Shown piece after piece: positions 10,649 through 20,877 of a stretch of DNA of 64,000 nt. The translations under genes and the position numbers were made by a program. The stretch is from Drechmeria coniospora. Taxonomy: Eukaryota > Ascomycota > Sordariomycetes > Hypocreales > Ophiocordycipitaceae. The notes under the pieces were generated by a model. It saw only the letters and a program-made list of their open reading frames with translations. It was not told the origin of the DNA and ran no database searches. The stretch is from NCBI RefSeq assembly GCF_001625195.1, contig NC_054390.1:4860027-4924026 (forward strand), written 5' to 3'. Every line of letters starts with the position of its first letter. Positions within the stretch are counted from its first letter, which is position 1.

Positions 10649-11429
10649 GGCCGCGTTGATGTGTTTGGCATTTCCTGCGACCCCTTGGCTGCTGGAGTTG
10701 TCACTTCGAAACGACCTGCTCGAACAACAAAGAAAACTACACTAAATCCGAGAACGAGCGGCGGATGATGCCAATATTTTGAGGCGATGGATGAACTGCT
10801 CGTCGTCTTGGGCGACAGTGAAAACTTGCTAGTCACGTGATGCATGAACGAATGGTTAGAAATTCCCTGCATATGTTGAGTGTGCCAGACTTCATCACAG
10901 GTTCAAATAAATACAATAATAACGGTGAGCTCAATGAAGCAAAATACGGAAAATAATCTGCGGATGATATGTTTGCCTTTCCTGTAGTTCTTCATCAACC
11001 ACTACATGCATGGAAGTGCATGAGTAATGCCAGATATCTCGAGAACATGACGAAACACAGTTAGGCGTACGGAGTACGGAGTACAGTACTCCGTAAGTAA
11101 GTACTGTAAGTATTAATTCATATTAGATGGGCGGGTGAGACCAGTTTGCGCCACACTACGCCACAGGCAAGCTCAGATGGGTGGCTTTGGGTAGTGACGT
11201 CGGGCGCTACTCAACATTACTCCACAGGCGTCACTGCGTCAGCATCCTCCTCTCCTCCAACAAACAAACAACAACCACCTACACATCCACCGAGATTTCC
11301 TCACCTTTCAGCAGACATTACGACTCGCCTAATCGGATACTTTTAATCGGCCCAAGTGGTGCAACGGCCCATATCACCTACAAAAACCCACAACGACTAG
11401 ACGATTGATCCGGCCGATCAGTCGACGCA
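10649..11429. promoter_or_regulatory. Divergent promoter region suv3 / vamp7
   Basis: About 780 bp separate the two divergently read start codons, so both promoters must lie here. A dense cluster of the spacer word (GTACGGAGTACGGAGTAC followed by AGTACTCCGTA) sits at about 11067-11096. No TATA box stands out clearly enough to claim. Confidence 0.55.
11067..11096. repeat. Example cluster of the dispersed GTACGGAGTAC word
   Basis: Two overlapping forward copies (period 7) are followed by an inverted copy, AGTACTCCGTA. The same arrangement recurs at 41552-41574, 42318-42338, 45038-45065 and 52374-52415. It is listed as the type case of an intergenic word discussed in the findings. Confidence 0.9.
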
Positions 11430-12211
11430 ATGGCATCATCCTCGTCACAGCCGACCCCCCTCCTCTAGTGCGCATTGACCGGTCACGATTGCTCTCCTCC
11501 AATACAAGTATACTAATGAGAAGCAGCTCCTGCATCGCCCATAATACCACGATCCTCGCCGAATGCACCACTTCTGCCTCGTCGCAAACCTCGTCGCTGG
11601 CGTCACTCATCCTACCGAAAATCGAGCATGCGACACCTCAAAAGCTGACGTACACACACGGGCAGCACCAGATCCACTACGTCGCCGAGTCGCCGCAGGG
11701 TCACTCCTCCCACCCGGCGGCCGGCGCCGGGGGCCTCACGTTTCTGGTCATTGCCGATGCCTCCCTGGGCCGGCGCGTGCCGTTCAATTTCCTGCTCGAA
11801 ATCCGCAACCGTTTTTTCGCCCGGTTTCCGGAGGAGAGTAGCGATTTCGCCGACATGCCCAACTACGGCGCCGGCTCCTTCAACGGTGAACTAAAGAACC
11901 TCATGATCGAGTATGGTACGACAAACGGCGTACACGACGACGCCATCGGCACGGCCAGGCGCGAGATTGACGATGTCCGGGGCATCATGACACGCAACAT
12001 CGACAGTCTACTGGAGCGCGGCGAGAGGGTTGACCTTCTCGTCGACAAGACGGACCGTTTGGGTGGCAGCTCGAGCGAGTTTCGGGTCCGGAGCCGGGGG
12101 CTGAAGCGGCAACTGTGGTGGCAAAATGTGAAGCTCATGGCGCTGGTGGCATTTGTCATCTTCCTCATCGTCATGGTGCTTGTCATTGCCATAAAAAATT
12201 CGACGAATTAG
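11430..12211 (+). CDS. VAMP7-type longin R-SNARE
   Basis: Membrane-fusion R-SNARE of the endosome/vacuole route, tail-anchored. Two exons: 11430-11467 and 11527-12211. Exon 1 encodes MASSSSQPTPLL plus two bases. A 59-nt intron (GTGCGC...CTAAT...AAGCAG) splits a Tyr codon, restoring the family start LLYSCIAHNTTIL. The product is 240 residues. Longin domain about 10-140; SNARE motif about 150-205 with the zero-layer Arg at position 177 (LLERGERVDLL); one C-terminal transmembrane helix about 213-236. An in-frame ATG at 11516 falls inside the intron and would remove the conserved start. The tandem acceptor AAGCAG could also splice three bases earlier, adding one Ser. Confidence 0.93.
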
Positions 12212-13476
12212 TCGGCACACTCGCTGCAGTGGCATCCACAGCATTCCTGCCGATTCATTACTCTGGGAGTTGTCTTTTGCGGCTTCACCTCCAGGCAACA
12301 TATTGTTTCCTGACACATGTTGATATAGCTCGTATCTGGTATGTATTTTGTATTCATTGCATAATCACCTTGCCGCCCACGTATGGGCTTTGGCAACGAT
12401 ATATCACGCTCTCCTTCCGGCTGCACTTGTTGCGTGGATGAAAAACTGCAGCATATGTACTGCGGGGTTGAAACCCAGATACATGACTAGCTCCCTAAGC
12501 TCTCGAAATCCTGTAGCTTCCGGGTCAATCTCGTGACGGATTCCCCGTGAGTGGCCGATGGGGAATCAAACTTTCATGGCAGCTTTGGAGCAGAGCAGCG
12601 GGAGAGATGCTCTGGGGTGCAAAGTTGGATTGGTTGACGTCAAGGTCGCAACATTGAGAAGAAAGAAACCACCACACCGCTTCCGATCCATGGCTGCAAA
12701 ATCCACCCCTTGCCTCATCATCGTCCATTGTATGGAATCAACTCTTCCAATCATCTGATCGCTCATTCCCCCAGTTCGTCAGGCTGTCAGCCAGTCCGTT
12801 CGTTGTTCAAAGTTTTGGCCCCTTTCCCGCCTGGTGGTAAACGTAGCCATGAACGACGGGACTAGCAGTCGCCGAATGCGACGACCCAGAAGCGGAATGA
12901 ATCATTACATCGGGCACCTTGTGCAAGTTTTTGGTAAAGAAGACTGGATGCAGTATCGACGCACTGACGGCGTCTGGACTGGCGACTTGTGCTAGGGATG
13001 TCGCGGTCAGGGACGACGGTTGGTGGCTCGCTATAGGCATTGCTGCGATTTCACATTTGATCTCAAGGCCACCCAATATCTTGCTGAATGATGAGATTCG
13101 TTCCAAGAGTTGAGAAGGATGAAGGCCGATGGGTGTTGTGCCCCCACGTTCGTGCCGTCACATGCAACCAGCCCTTTCGGGAGCCAGGACATGCCGAACG
13201 TCACTCAGCGTCACCCAAGCCATCAAGTCTGACTAAGCCAACGGACAACACCATCATATCCGCACATTACTCAACAGCTCCGTGTTTTGTACGGGGTTTT
13301 GTCTCAGACTTTACGTGTTCCTCTTTTCGTTGCTCTACTACGAGGTCGATGCACATACAGTCAAGGTTTGTCACAAATACGTCGCTCGAGGTCCGAGATG
13401 TACATGTGTCCCTTTTGAACAGGTATATCTCCCCCTTCCCTAGGGCCAGGAAACGAGGATAGACGAGATTCATTCG
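12212..13476. other. Spacer between convergent vamp7 and mad1
   Basis: Both flanking genes end here, so it should hold two 3' UTRs. Several short open frames exist but none resembles a known protein or shows gene-like exon structure. Confidence 0.55.
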
Positions 13477-15871
13477 TCAATCCCGCACAGCCTTTGTGTG
13501 ATCCTCATAAAACTCGAGCGTCAATGCCGCCAGGAATCCCGGAATGCACCCCTTCTCCCTCACCCAGAAGCCGATCTGATCACCGATGCGTCTCGCAAAC
13601 GCGCTCTTGGGTCCACCGCCGACCTTCATGGTGCCTCGCTCGCCGTCAAAGACGATCGAGTTCTCGTGCTCGTCCGTCTTGGACGGGAAGAATGTGCTCT
13701 CCACCCGCATCTTGCCATTTGGGATGAAGGTGACAGTCCAGCCGAGGGTGGAGAAGATGGCCTCCTTGAACTCCTGCGATTTCGACCCCCAGACTTCCTT
13801 GAGCCTCTGGGCAGATTTCTTGGCCGATGCCGTCTCGGCCTTTGCTGCCATGATTTCCCGCTCCATCGCGCCTAGCACAGAGGTCGGGATGACCGGCACG
13901 GTCGGGTCGGGGTGCCTCGATCGAAGGTTGGCTAGCAGGTCAACGTTCTCCTTTCGGAGCGCCTCCAACGTGCTGCGCTTGATGGCCTCGTGGTCCGACG
14001 TGGGGTTCGATCGCAAGGACAGCACGCGCGTCTGACTGTGCTCTTTCGTGGCCGACAGCTGCTCCCGGCTGGCTGCCAGGTCCTTTTGCAGAAGCGCCAT
14101 CTCCGTCTGCAGGTTTGTGAGCTCGTCCTGGAGCGTACGATTCTTGCGGTTCAACTGCCCCAGCTGTTCCTGGGCGTCCTCGTCTTGAGCGCGGAGTCGT
14201 TTTGTCCCCACCATCGGCGCCACGTTGCCGCCCGGCTCGGCCGCGGACATCTCGGCATGCAGCGTTTGCACCTCGGCCTTGTAATCGTCCACCAGCAGCT
14301 CGAGATCCCGAATGCGGGCCGCGCGTGCGTCGTCATACTGCGCCGGTTGCATCGTGTGATCTTCGTTGTCGATGACTTTGAGCTGCGCGCGCAGGTACTC
14401 GACCTCCTTGAGAGCCATGGTGCGCTGGCGGTCGATTCGCATGCGAGCTTTATCCACCGACACCGCCCCGGCCGAAGCCTTGGCAGCCTCCGCTTGATCC
14501 GCAAGCTGCGCCTTTTCCTCCCGGAGCGTCTTGGCCGTATTTTCCAGCGCTATTATCTCGGCACGCAAGGTGCCCAGCTGCTCGACGTACGAGGCGGCCG
14601 TCAGCCGCCCCTGCACCAGCGCACGAGCCATGGCTTCCGGCGAGTCGAACTCATCATCTCCCGTTTCGGATGCATTCTTCAGGTACGCGGTCCAGGCCAA
14701 ACGCTCATCCTCCAGCCTGTGACGCTGGAGTCGTGCCTCGGTGAGCTCGGCCTCGAGAGTCTCGGCCATCTCGAGCCTGCGCTGCAGTGTCCGCTTTTCC
14801 TCCTCGACGATCTCGACGGCTTTGCAGATTGATCTCAGGTGCTTCAACTCGGATGATTGGTCGCGATTGGTCGACTCCAAAGCACGAATATGCTGGACCT
14901 GCTCCGACAGCTCCCTCCTGATGATTTCCATGGTTTCCGCGTCGCCGCTGTGGGCCTTGAGACGCAGAACGTCGGCTTCCAAGCTGGCCATCTGCATGTC
15001 TCGATCCGCCAGCTGGCCCTGAGCCTGCTGCAGATCTTCCTCCTGCGCTTGGTTCGTTTGCTCCAGCTCCCGGACCGAATTCTGGCAGGCGGCGACCTGC
15101 ATCTGCAAGTCTGTCGTTTTCTTGTCGGATATCCTCGCCGCTTCCTCCTTGGCGGAGGCGAGGTCCTCGAGCTGTTCCTGCAGGAGGGAGGCTTCATCCT
15201 GGGCAGCACGCGCCTTGCGCTCGAGTGCCTTTTGCTCCATCTCGGCAGATTCCCTGAGCTCGTCCATCTCGCGTCTCGCCGACTCGACCTGGAGTGCGGC
15301 CTTGGCCTTTTCCGTCTCGGCTGCTTGCCGCTGCTGCACCTCTTCCTGCTCGCGTCGCCGAGACTGCTCGAGCTTGTTGCTCTGTTGGGACAGGGCAATC
15401 TCCCTTTCCTGCTCCGACGTCTGTACCCGATACTGAAGGGTGCCGATCTCGGCTTTGAGCGTTTCTATCTCCCGTCGGTACTTTTCGTACTCGTCTGCGT
15501 CTGGCGGCGCCATGTTTTCCTTTGAACTCTCGCGCGAGCCAGGCCGAACCGAGTCCGCAGCATGGCTTTGTCGGGAGGCGGGGCGGACCGATTCAGCAGC
15601 CTGGCTCTGCCGCGAGCCAGGTCGGGGATTTGATTCGGCTCCGGTGAGGAGATTGTACGTCGGTTGCGTCGCTCGGAATGAAGTGACCTGAAACGCGCAA
15701 ATGTCAGAAGGCCCGTGACGAGACCGACAATGATGCGCGTACCCTTGGCTCCCGGATGTTCGTTTGAGGTCGCGGCAAGTTGGATGTGCTCGCACGGAAT
15801 CGATTCGAGGCGGACATGCGTCGACTTCCTGGACCACCGCGTTCCCCCTCCAGCGGCGTTTGGCTCCGCAT
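13477..15871 (-). CDS. mad1: Spindle assembly checkpoint protein MAD1
   Basis: MAD1 recruits MAD2 to unattached kinetochores and drives formation of the mitotic checkpoint complex. Two exons: 15871-15743 and 15687-13477, with a 55-nt phase-0 intron (GTACGC...TTTCAG). The protein is 779 residues; exon 1 supplies MRSQTPLEGERGGPG and a Ser/Arg/Pro-rich tail. A long coiled coil fills about 120-690. The MAD2-interaction motif RVLSLRSNP sits at 597-605 and fits the (K/R)-hydrophobic pattern ending in Pro. The RLK motif that binds Bub1 is at 671-673 (RLKEVW). The C-terminal RWD-like cap begins AIFSTLGWTV and contains KMRVESTFF. Family length is about 680-780. An ACGCGT box lies 19 bp upstream of the ATG. 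Confidence 0.95.
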
Positions 15872-16664
15872 CTTGGGGGTGAATCAACGACGCGTGTGTA
15901 GTTGTGATGCAGGCCAAGCAGGGACCGTCCTGAGCTGCTACTGGAGGTACGTACAATAATGTACTAGTACTCAATACGTGCATGGGTGATGATGGATTCG
16001 CGGAATCACGTGACTCGATATCACATTCATCTACAGTACTCCGTACTTACAGTACAACTATGCCTTCCGAATGCTGGAAGGGAGGAAACGTAACAAAGGA
16101 CCTGGTGTCATTTTCGTCGCATATGGGCACGTGGGCATGCGGAACCAAGATAGTTGCTCGATGGCTTTTGGAGCAGAGTACGATGAATCAGGGCTCATGC
16201 CTTGCATGAAAAATTGGGAGCCTACCTAGAGAGTCTGATTGTAAATAGTACGGCGGCGCACTCGAGTGTGGTAGGGGGGGAGGAGAAGCCTTTCGTAGAG
16301 TCGCATAATAGTTGCCCCATGATGCTTCCCTTGATTGCGTAATGCTTCATGGCCATACCTTCTTGCATCGATAGACCGCCACCTATAATGGTGTAAAACA
16401 TGAATCACAGTGACAAAATTGCCTGGCTGTTGGAGTATATACCGGTGAATATCCAACTCAATGACCAGCATCATTCCCATCCATTTTGCACATCGCAGGC
16501 AGGAAATGCACGAGATGACCCGGTTGAGCAACGTATAATACCCTTCTCAAGATTTGGAGCGGAGCTTCACGGAAATTGCTTCCTCGTAACTGTCAATGTC
16601 ACCTCCATCGACATTGAAACCGACATTGCTTGTTTCCACACACCATCCAACTTGGTATGCTTAT
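15872..16664. other. Spacer upstream of mad1
   Basis: Holds the mad1 5' flank and the 3' end of the small kinase-fold gene. The spacer word TACTCCGTAC occurs near 16037-16047. No gene seen. Confidence 0.55.
15890..15895. promoter_or_regulatory. Possible MCB box (ACGCGT) before mad1
   Basis: An exact ACGCGT lies 19 bp upstream of the mad1 start codon. In yeasts this is the MBF binding site that times G1/S genes. A single six-base site occurs often by chance, so this is only a candidate, and it is closer to the ATG than usual. Confidence 0.25.
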
Positions 16665-17418
16665 CTACATCTTCTCCTTGGACATGATAGTCGTCAAGAC
16701 TTTGACATCATCAACCTCCCCTGCTAAAGCGATTGACTTGCCCAATCGGCGGAAAAAGCTGGACTCAAACTCCGGTGGGTAGAAGCCTGCGTACTCCCAG
16801 TCAATAATGGCCACGATGGCGAGTGTTTCCGGGTTGACAATAACATTGTTTGCAGAGAGGTCGTTGTGGCAAAAGACCAGGTCATGCGTCTCTCTCGGCC
16901 GCATTCGCCACGGCCTGCCGTTGGAATTTCTCATGATACGATACGGCGGCAGGACCTAGTTGCGTCAGCATGTCGTGAGGCATTACGGCGAGGGCCCTTA
17001 CCACTCCCCCTGGGCCGCCCCAGACATTTGATGACAATGCCTTGAGGCTTTGCATGTGCGCTTGGACCTCCTTGGCAACCACCTCCCGCTGCGCGGTATC
17101 CAGCTCGTTCATGCCGACGCCCTCGACGTACTCGGTGATGAGATACGCGGCGCCGTCGTCTTCGAAGCAGGCGAGAAGCTTGGGCAGCGGGATTTTCGTG
17201 TTCTCGGCAAGATACTGGATGCAGGCGCCTTCGTTCAGGACACGCTCGGTGTTGAACAGAGGCACGTGCATGTACCCGTTGTGCTTTTGCCATTCAGTCG
17301 GCCGCAGCGTCCGCTTGATCCAAGTCTGGCCGAATCTGTAGTACTTTCTTTCGGGCGTGATGGCAATGCAGTGCTCTTCACGCTTGGCTTGTAGTTCTTG
17401 GTTGGTAGGAGGTGCCAT
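16665..17418 (-). CDS. APH/choline-kinase-fold phosphotransferase
   Basis: Small member of the aminoglycoside-phosphotransferase-like family that is expanded in fungi; the substrates are mostly unknown and antibiotic resistance should not be inferred. Two exons: 17418-17002 and 16955-16665. The intron is only 46 nt (GTAAGG, CTGAC branch, ACTAG) and phase 0, joining NVWGGPGGV to VLPPYRIMRNS. The product is 235 residues. Hinge LITEYVEGVGM (about 93-103); catalytic loop FCHNDLSANNVIV with His169-Asn170-Asp171; metal-binding loop IIDWEYAGFYPPEFE with Asp191. The N-lobe is short: an invariant Lys is plausible at position 35 (WIKRTL). Without the intron the frame breaks just before the catalytic loop, so a single-exon reading would look wrongly truncated. 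Confidence 0.85.
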
Positions 17419-18841
17419 GTTGGATGATGGGAGTCTGTTCCGCGTGGTTGTGCAGAATTGGAATGCTCAGCCAGCCGGATTAATATACTTGTACTGAGGC
17501 CGGATCAAGGTGCCAGCGACGGGGATCAGGGTCTGGATGCCAACAATTGGACATCTCTCGCGGTTGGCATCAGCAACCAACAGAACACCCAGTGTCCAAT
17601 CGACGATGTGCTTACTTTGTTGTAGTTGAAGTCGTGGGTACGGAGTACTCCATGACCCATTCAGCGACAACGTGATTGTATGTATTCCGTACCAACCACC
17701 CAGTAATACTGTACTTGAATGTACTCGCAGTGAGTCTGACGGTGTGAAGCAGTTGGGTGGCATCACTTTGGGTCGGCCGGCTTAATCAGGGGAAAACGTG
17801 GGTATCGTTGATGCGCAGAAATGAGGGGTATGTACAGTTACCCGCTGTGCCCGTTAAGATAATTATACCTACTAGGTTAGTATTCATACTCCCCTACGGA
17901 GAATTATTGCAGAGAGCAATTACCAAATTTGCAATAGCAGCGTACTTGTAACACTTGTGTAAGTATAGAGAATATTAATACTGGTACAGTCGTACCAACC
18001 TGCACTCCGTACTCCGCACTTGTACTTACTGAAGTGGTATCCAAGCAAAGTGCGCGCGTGTTTTTACTTCATGATCCGAGGGGGTTCGTGATAGAGAAAA
18101 TGTGTGACACCGTTGACGGGCTCGTCCGAGTCATAGCTCCCGGCATGCGGCAAAGTTCTGAGGGTGCAACTCTGAACAGCACTTAGAACGTTCTACCGTC
18201 TCCCGTACGGCTCAAGAAGCAGAAATGGTGATGGTGGAAATAAGGCAGCTATCTGTGGAGCCTACCCCAAAGACTGAAGTACGGACGTCGAATCGTCCTC
18301 GACTACATACCTTCGGCACTCCTACAGCTGCAACTTGCTTCGTCTCTGAAACCTCGACCCCAGTCAGTACAGCTGGTCCTACGGCAGCGGGCCTTGAGAT
18401 ATATGTGTTGTTTCAAGCGAGACACGCCCATGCAATTCGAGGCCACAATATTCCGTACAGATGCACAGATTGTGAGGCTCAACAGCTCTTGGTTCCTAAG
18501 TCTGCGGCATCTAGAAATGGCTAGCTAGTAGTGATGTCGAGAAGTAGTCTAAAGACACTCGACCGATACGCAAGTGTCGAGGATATTCCACGGCCTCACC
18601 GCCTGGACAGAATCTCAACGGTAACGACTGTGATCTTCCTCGAAGTGCACGCCCTCATTCCTGAGTCATCGTATCTCCCTATACTTCCCTGACTGATGGA
18701 AGTGGCTTGGGACCCATGCTGTTTCTTCAGCAAAAGGGCCACTCTGTTACGGACTGACCCCAGTAGGGCATAAGCAGTGGCCATGCTACTAGCCGTTGCG
18801 CTATGCAGCGCCCCCTTATTGTATCCAGCAAAAGGGTACGT

Positions 18842-18878
18842 ATTGACAAAGCACAGCTTTGTCCTGTGCTTTGTCAAT
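18842..18878. repeat. Perfect inverted repeat (15-bp arms, 7-bp loop)
   Basis: Left arm ATTGACAAAGCACAG (18842-18856), loop CTTTGTC, right arm CTGTGCTTTGTCAAT (18864-18878), with every arm base pairing. It is not next to a recognised gene end: the nearest genes are more than 1.4 kb away. It could be a mobile-element terminus or a small-RNA hairpin; neither is shown. Confidence 0.9.
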
Positions 18879-19855
18879 TAGCCACGCTTATAAGGGCCGT
18901 TGCTGCTCTTCTTAACCATTATACGCAAAGCCCAAGACCATAATACACTCTTCGGTGCTCGAAATGTCCACAACACAAGTAGGGCACGGAGCGACTTCGG
19001 ATGGTATGTTTGTTGACGGTGATTGGGGCGGTTGAGGTAGAAATTAGCAAATGGTTCTGTTGAAGGATTGTACTGCGATAAATATGCTTGTGTGAGTTGT
19101 GAGGAGCAGAATCGAGGACTGGAAAGATGGGAAATGACAGCAATTTATAGCCCAACTTGCAGGTGGAAGAGATCAAGCCATTCGAGTATCGCAGCAGTTA
19201 CCGTCAGGCAACTCGATCGAAGATGAGGAAGGCATGGAGCTTGGGATGGCCGCAGCTGGCAAACTCGACGCTTTCCACCCACCACGAAAAGAATCCAGGG
19301 TCGAAGTTTGTGGTGCATCGGCGCTTGTAGCTTACCGTTATCCCCCCATTTCGCTGCAGAAACCAATTCTGCCCCGGGACATGGCCAATAACCAACGACG
19401 TTGAACCGCAGTACTCCGTACCAAGGTAATATTAGTTCTTAGCAGAACAGATACCTAAGGTACCTGGCAGGTAACTTATCCACTGCGAACTACTAGTAAG
19501 TAAGTATGGTACTGTAGGTACATACCTAGGTTAGTACTTACATGAACGCACAGAGTACCGCCAAGCATGGCCTAATGGGACGTTGAGCCCGCTGCGCCGC
19601 CTGGTCTGCTTGCTTCCCCTGGCATCATGTGTTCCGAGCGAGTCCACAAGTCCATTACAGCACTCTCAGTTACAATCAATGCGCAGTCCATCATGCAGTC
19701 TCTACGGTACGGCCGGTACTGATGCATGCTGACAAGAACGACAACGCCTGAAGTGAGCCCTGTCGATGTGCCGACGAAGCTTCGCTCTGCGTCCCGCCAC
19801 ATGGCAAGGCCGACCACCAATGCCGCATTTGAAGGGTGTTGAAGTGCATTAAAGT

Positions 19856-20072
19856 TCAGCCAGTACCTCGACCCGACGCTCTCTTCAAACCTCGTGCAAG
19901 GAAGAGCTGTTGCCGCCGCCCGATTTCGTCCGGCACGTCTGACAGGGATTCGAACCTCTTCCAACGCCAGTTGCGCAGTCCGGCCCTTCCAAATGCCGCC
20001 TTGAAATCTTCGTCCTTGAATCCGATATGATGACAATGACTGCCGCTGGCTTCGGGCAGCCGCTCTACCTGT
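19856..20072 (-). pseudogene. Possible C-terminal remnant of a SAM-dependent methyltransferase
   Basis: On the minus strand the frame reads SGSHCHHIGFKDEDFKAAF, then GRAGLRNWRWKRFE and QQLFLARGLK. This resembles the last two strands of fungal class I methyltransferases (a GF...F..AGL segment, then a final LF.ARG strand). No glycine-rich SAM-binding motif or plausible upstream exon is visible, and the frame upstream looks non-coding. I read it as a decayed fragment; it may also be chance. Confidence 0.3.
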
Positions 20073-20664
20073 TTACGACCATGTCGATGACGATAAGAAC
20101 CCAATGCCATGCACGTACTCCGTACAATAATAGTGGCATTTTTGAGTTTATGTTGTTGCATAGCGTACCCAGTGTCAAATATTATCACATCGTTATAACG
20201 TAAATCAAGATAGATATCACAATGACCCTGCATACATGTTCGTCGGCATAGAAACCTAGAGGCAGTGGCGAGGGAGTGTTGGTGTGAATGACTCCTTACC
20301 AGCAGCCAGCACCGGTTCAGGGCAGTCACGTCACGAGGCCTTGCCAAGTTAGGGCTGAAACTGGATTCCACGGAACAATCATTTATTGTTTGCCATCCAC
20401 GGAAATGAATGCAAATGCCTATTTACTCTGTTGTTGAGCACTCAATTGATCGATATATCACGAGTACGTAGTACGGCGTACTCCGTGCTTGTAATTTCCA
20501 GGCAGTGCTTAATAGTCCGTTTAACCCTCCAAGTCCCATCAGCTGTCTAACCGGATTGGGAAACCCCCTCCAAAGTTGGGAGTCCATGAATGTCAATTCA
20601 ATTTATTGCACGACGTATTTACTGCGTACTCGCCGCAATAAAAAGTGGTGCCTCGAGTACTTAG

Positions 20665-20670
20665 ACGCGT
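20665..20670. promoter_or_regulatory. Possible MCB box (ACGCGT) before rad50
   Basis: An exact ACGCGT lies about 208 bp upstream of the rad50 start. MBF-type control of replication and repair genes is established in yeasts; for this gene it is inference from one short site. Confidence 0.25.
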
Positions 20671-20877
20671 GCTCGTCCTAGTTACATCACCAATTCACCT
20701 GCTCATGCTCGCCCGGCTCGCTCGTCGGTGCGCGTCCTCACCGACCAACAAACGTTTCGGCTTGCATTTGATCGCCTCTTTTGATCTCGACCTCCACATA
20801 TTCCGCTTCAGGGTCTCGCAACGTAAAAGTCACGGTCAGCCGTCGACTGCAGCCATCGATGCCGCCGCTCATCCATC

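Larger units (their letters stand above)
17419..20877. other. 3.4-kb gene-poor spacer before rad50
   Basis: No intact gene is supportable. It holds many GTAC-type words (near 17640, 18005, 19410, 20115, 20475), a strong hairpin at 18842-18878, a probable methyltransferase remnant near 19856-20072, and the rad50 promoter on the right. The stretch 18500-18880 differs in texture from its surroundings and may be old repeat DNA. Confidence 0.5.

Noticed and set aside
16665..17418. Frameshift pseudogene reading of the kinase-fold gene
   Set aside because: A canonical 46-nt intron with branch site restores the frame and the family sequence exactly.
16665..17418. Antibiotic-resistance gene interpretation of the APH-fold protein
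   Set aside because: Fungal APH-fold proteins are numerous and mostly of unknown substrate; nothing in the context supports resistance.
19940..19965. tRNA-like GAGGTTCGAATCCC on the minus strand
   Set aside because: The T-arm stem does not pair, and no A box, anticodon arm or acceptor stem can be folded around it; it falls inside the methyltransferase-like remnant.
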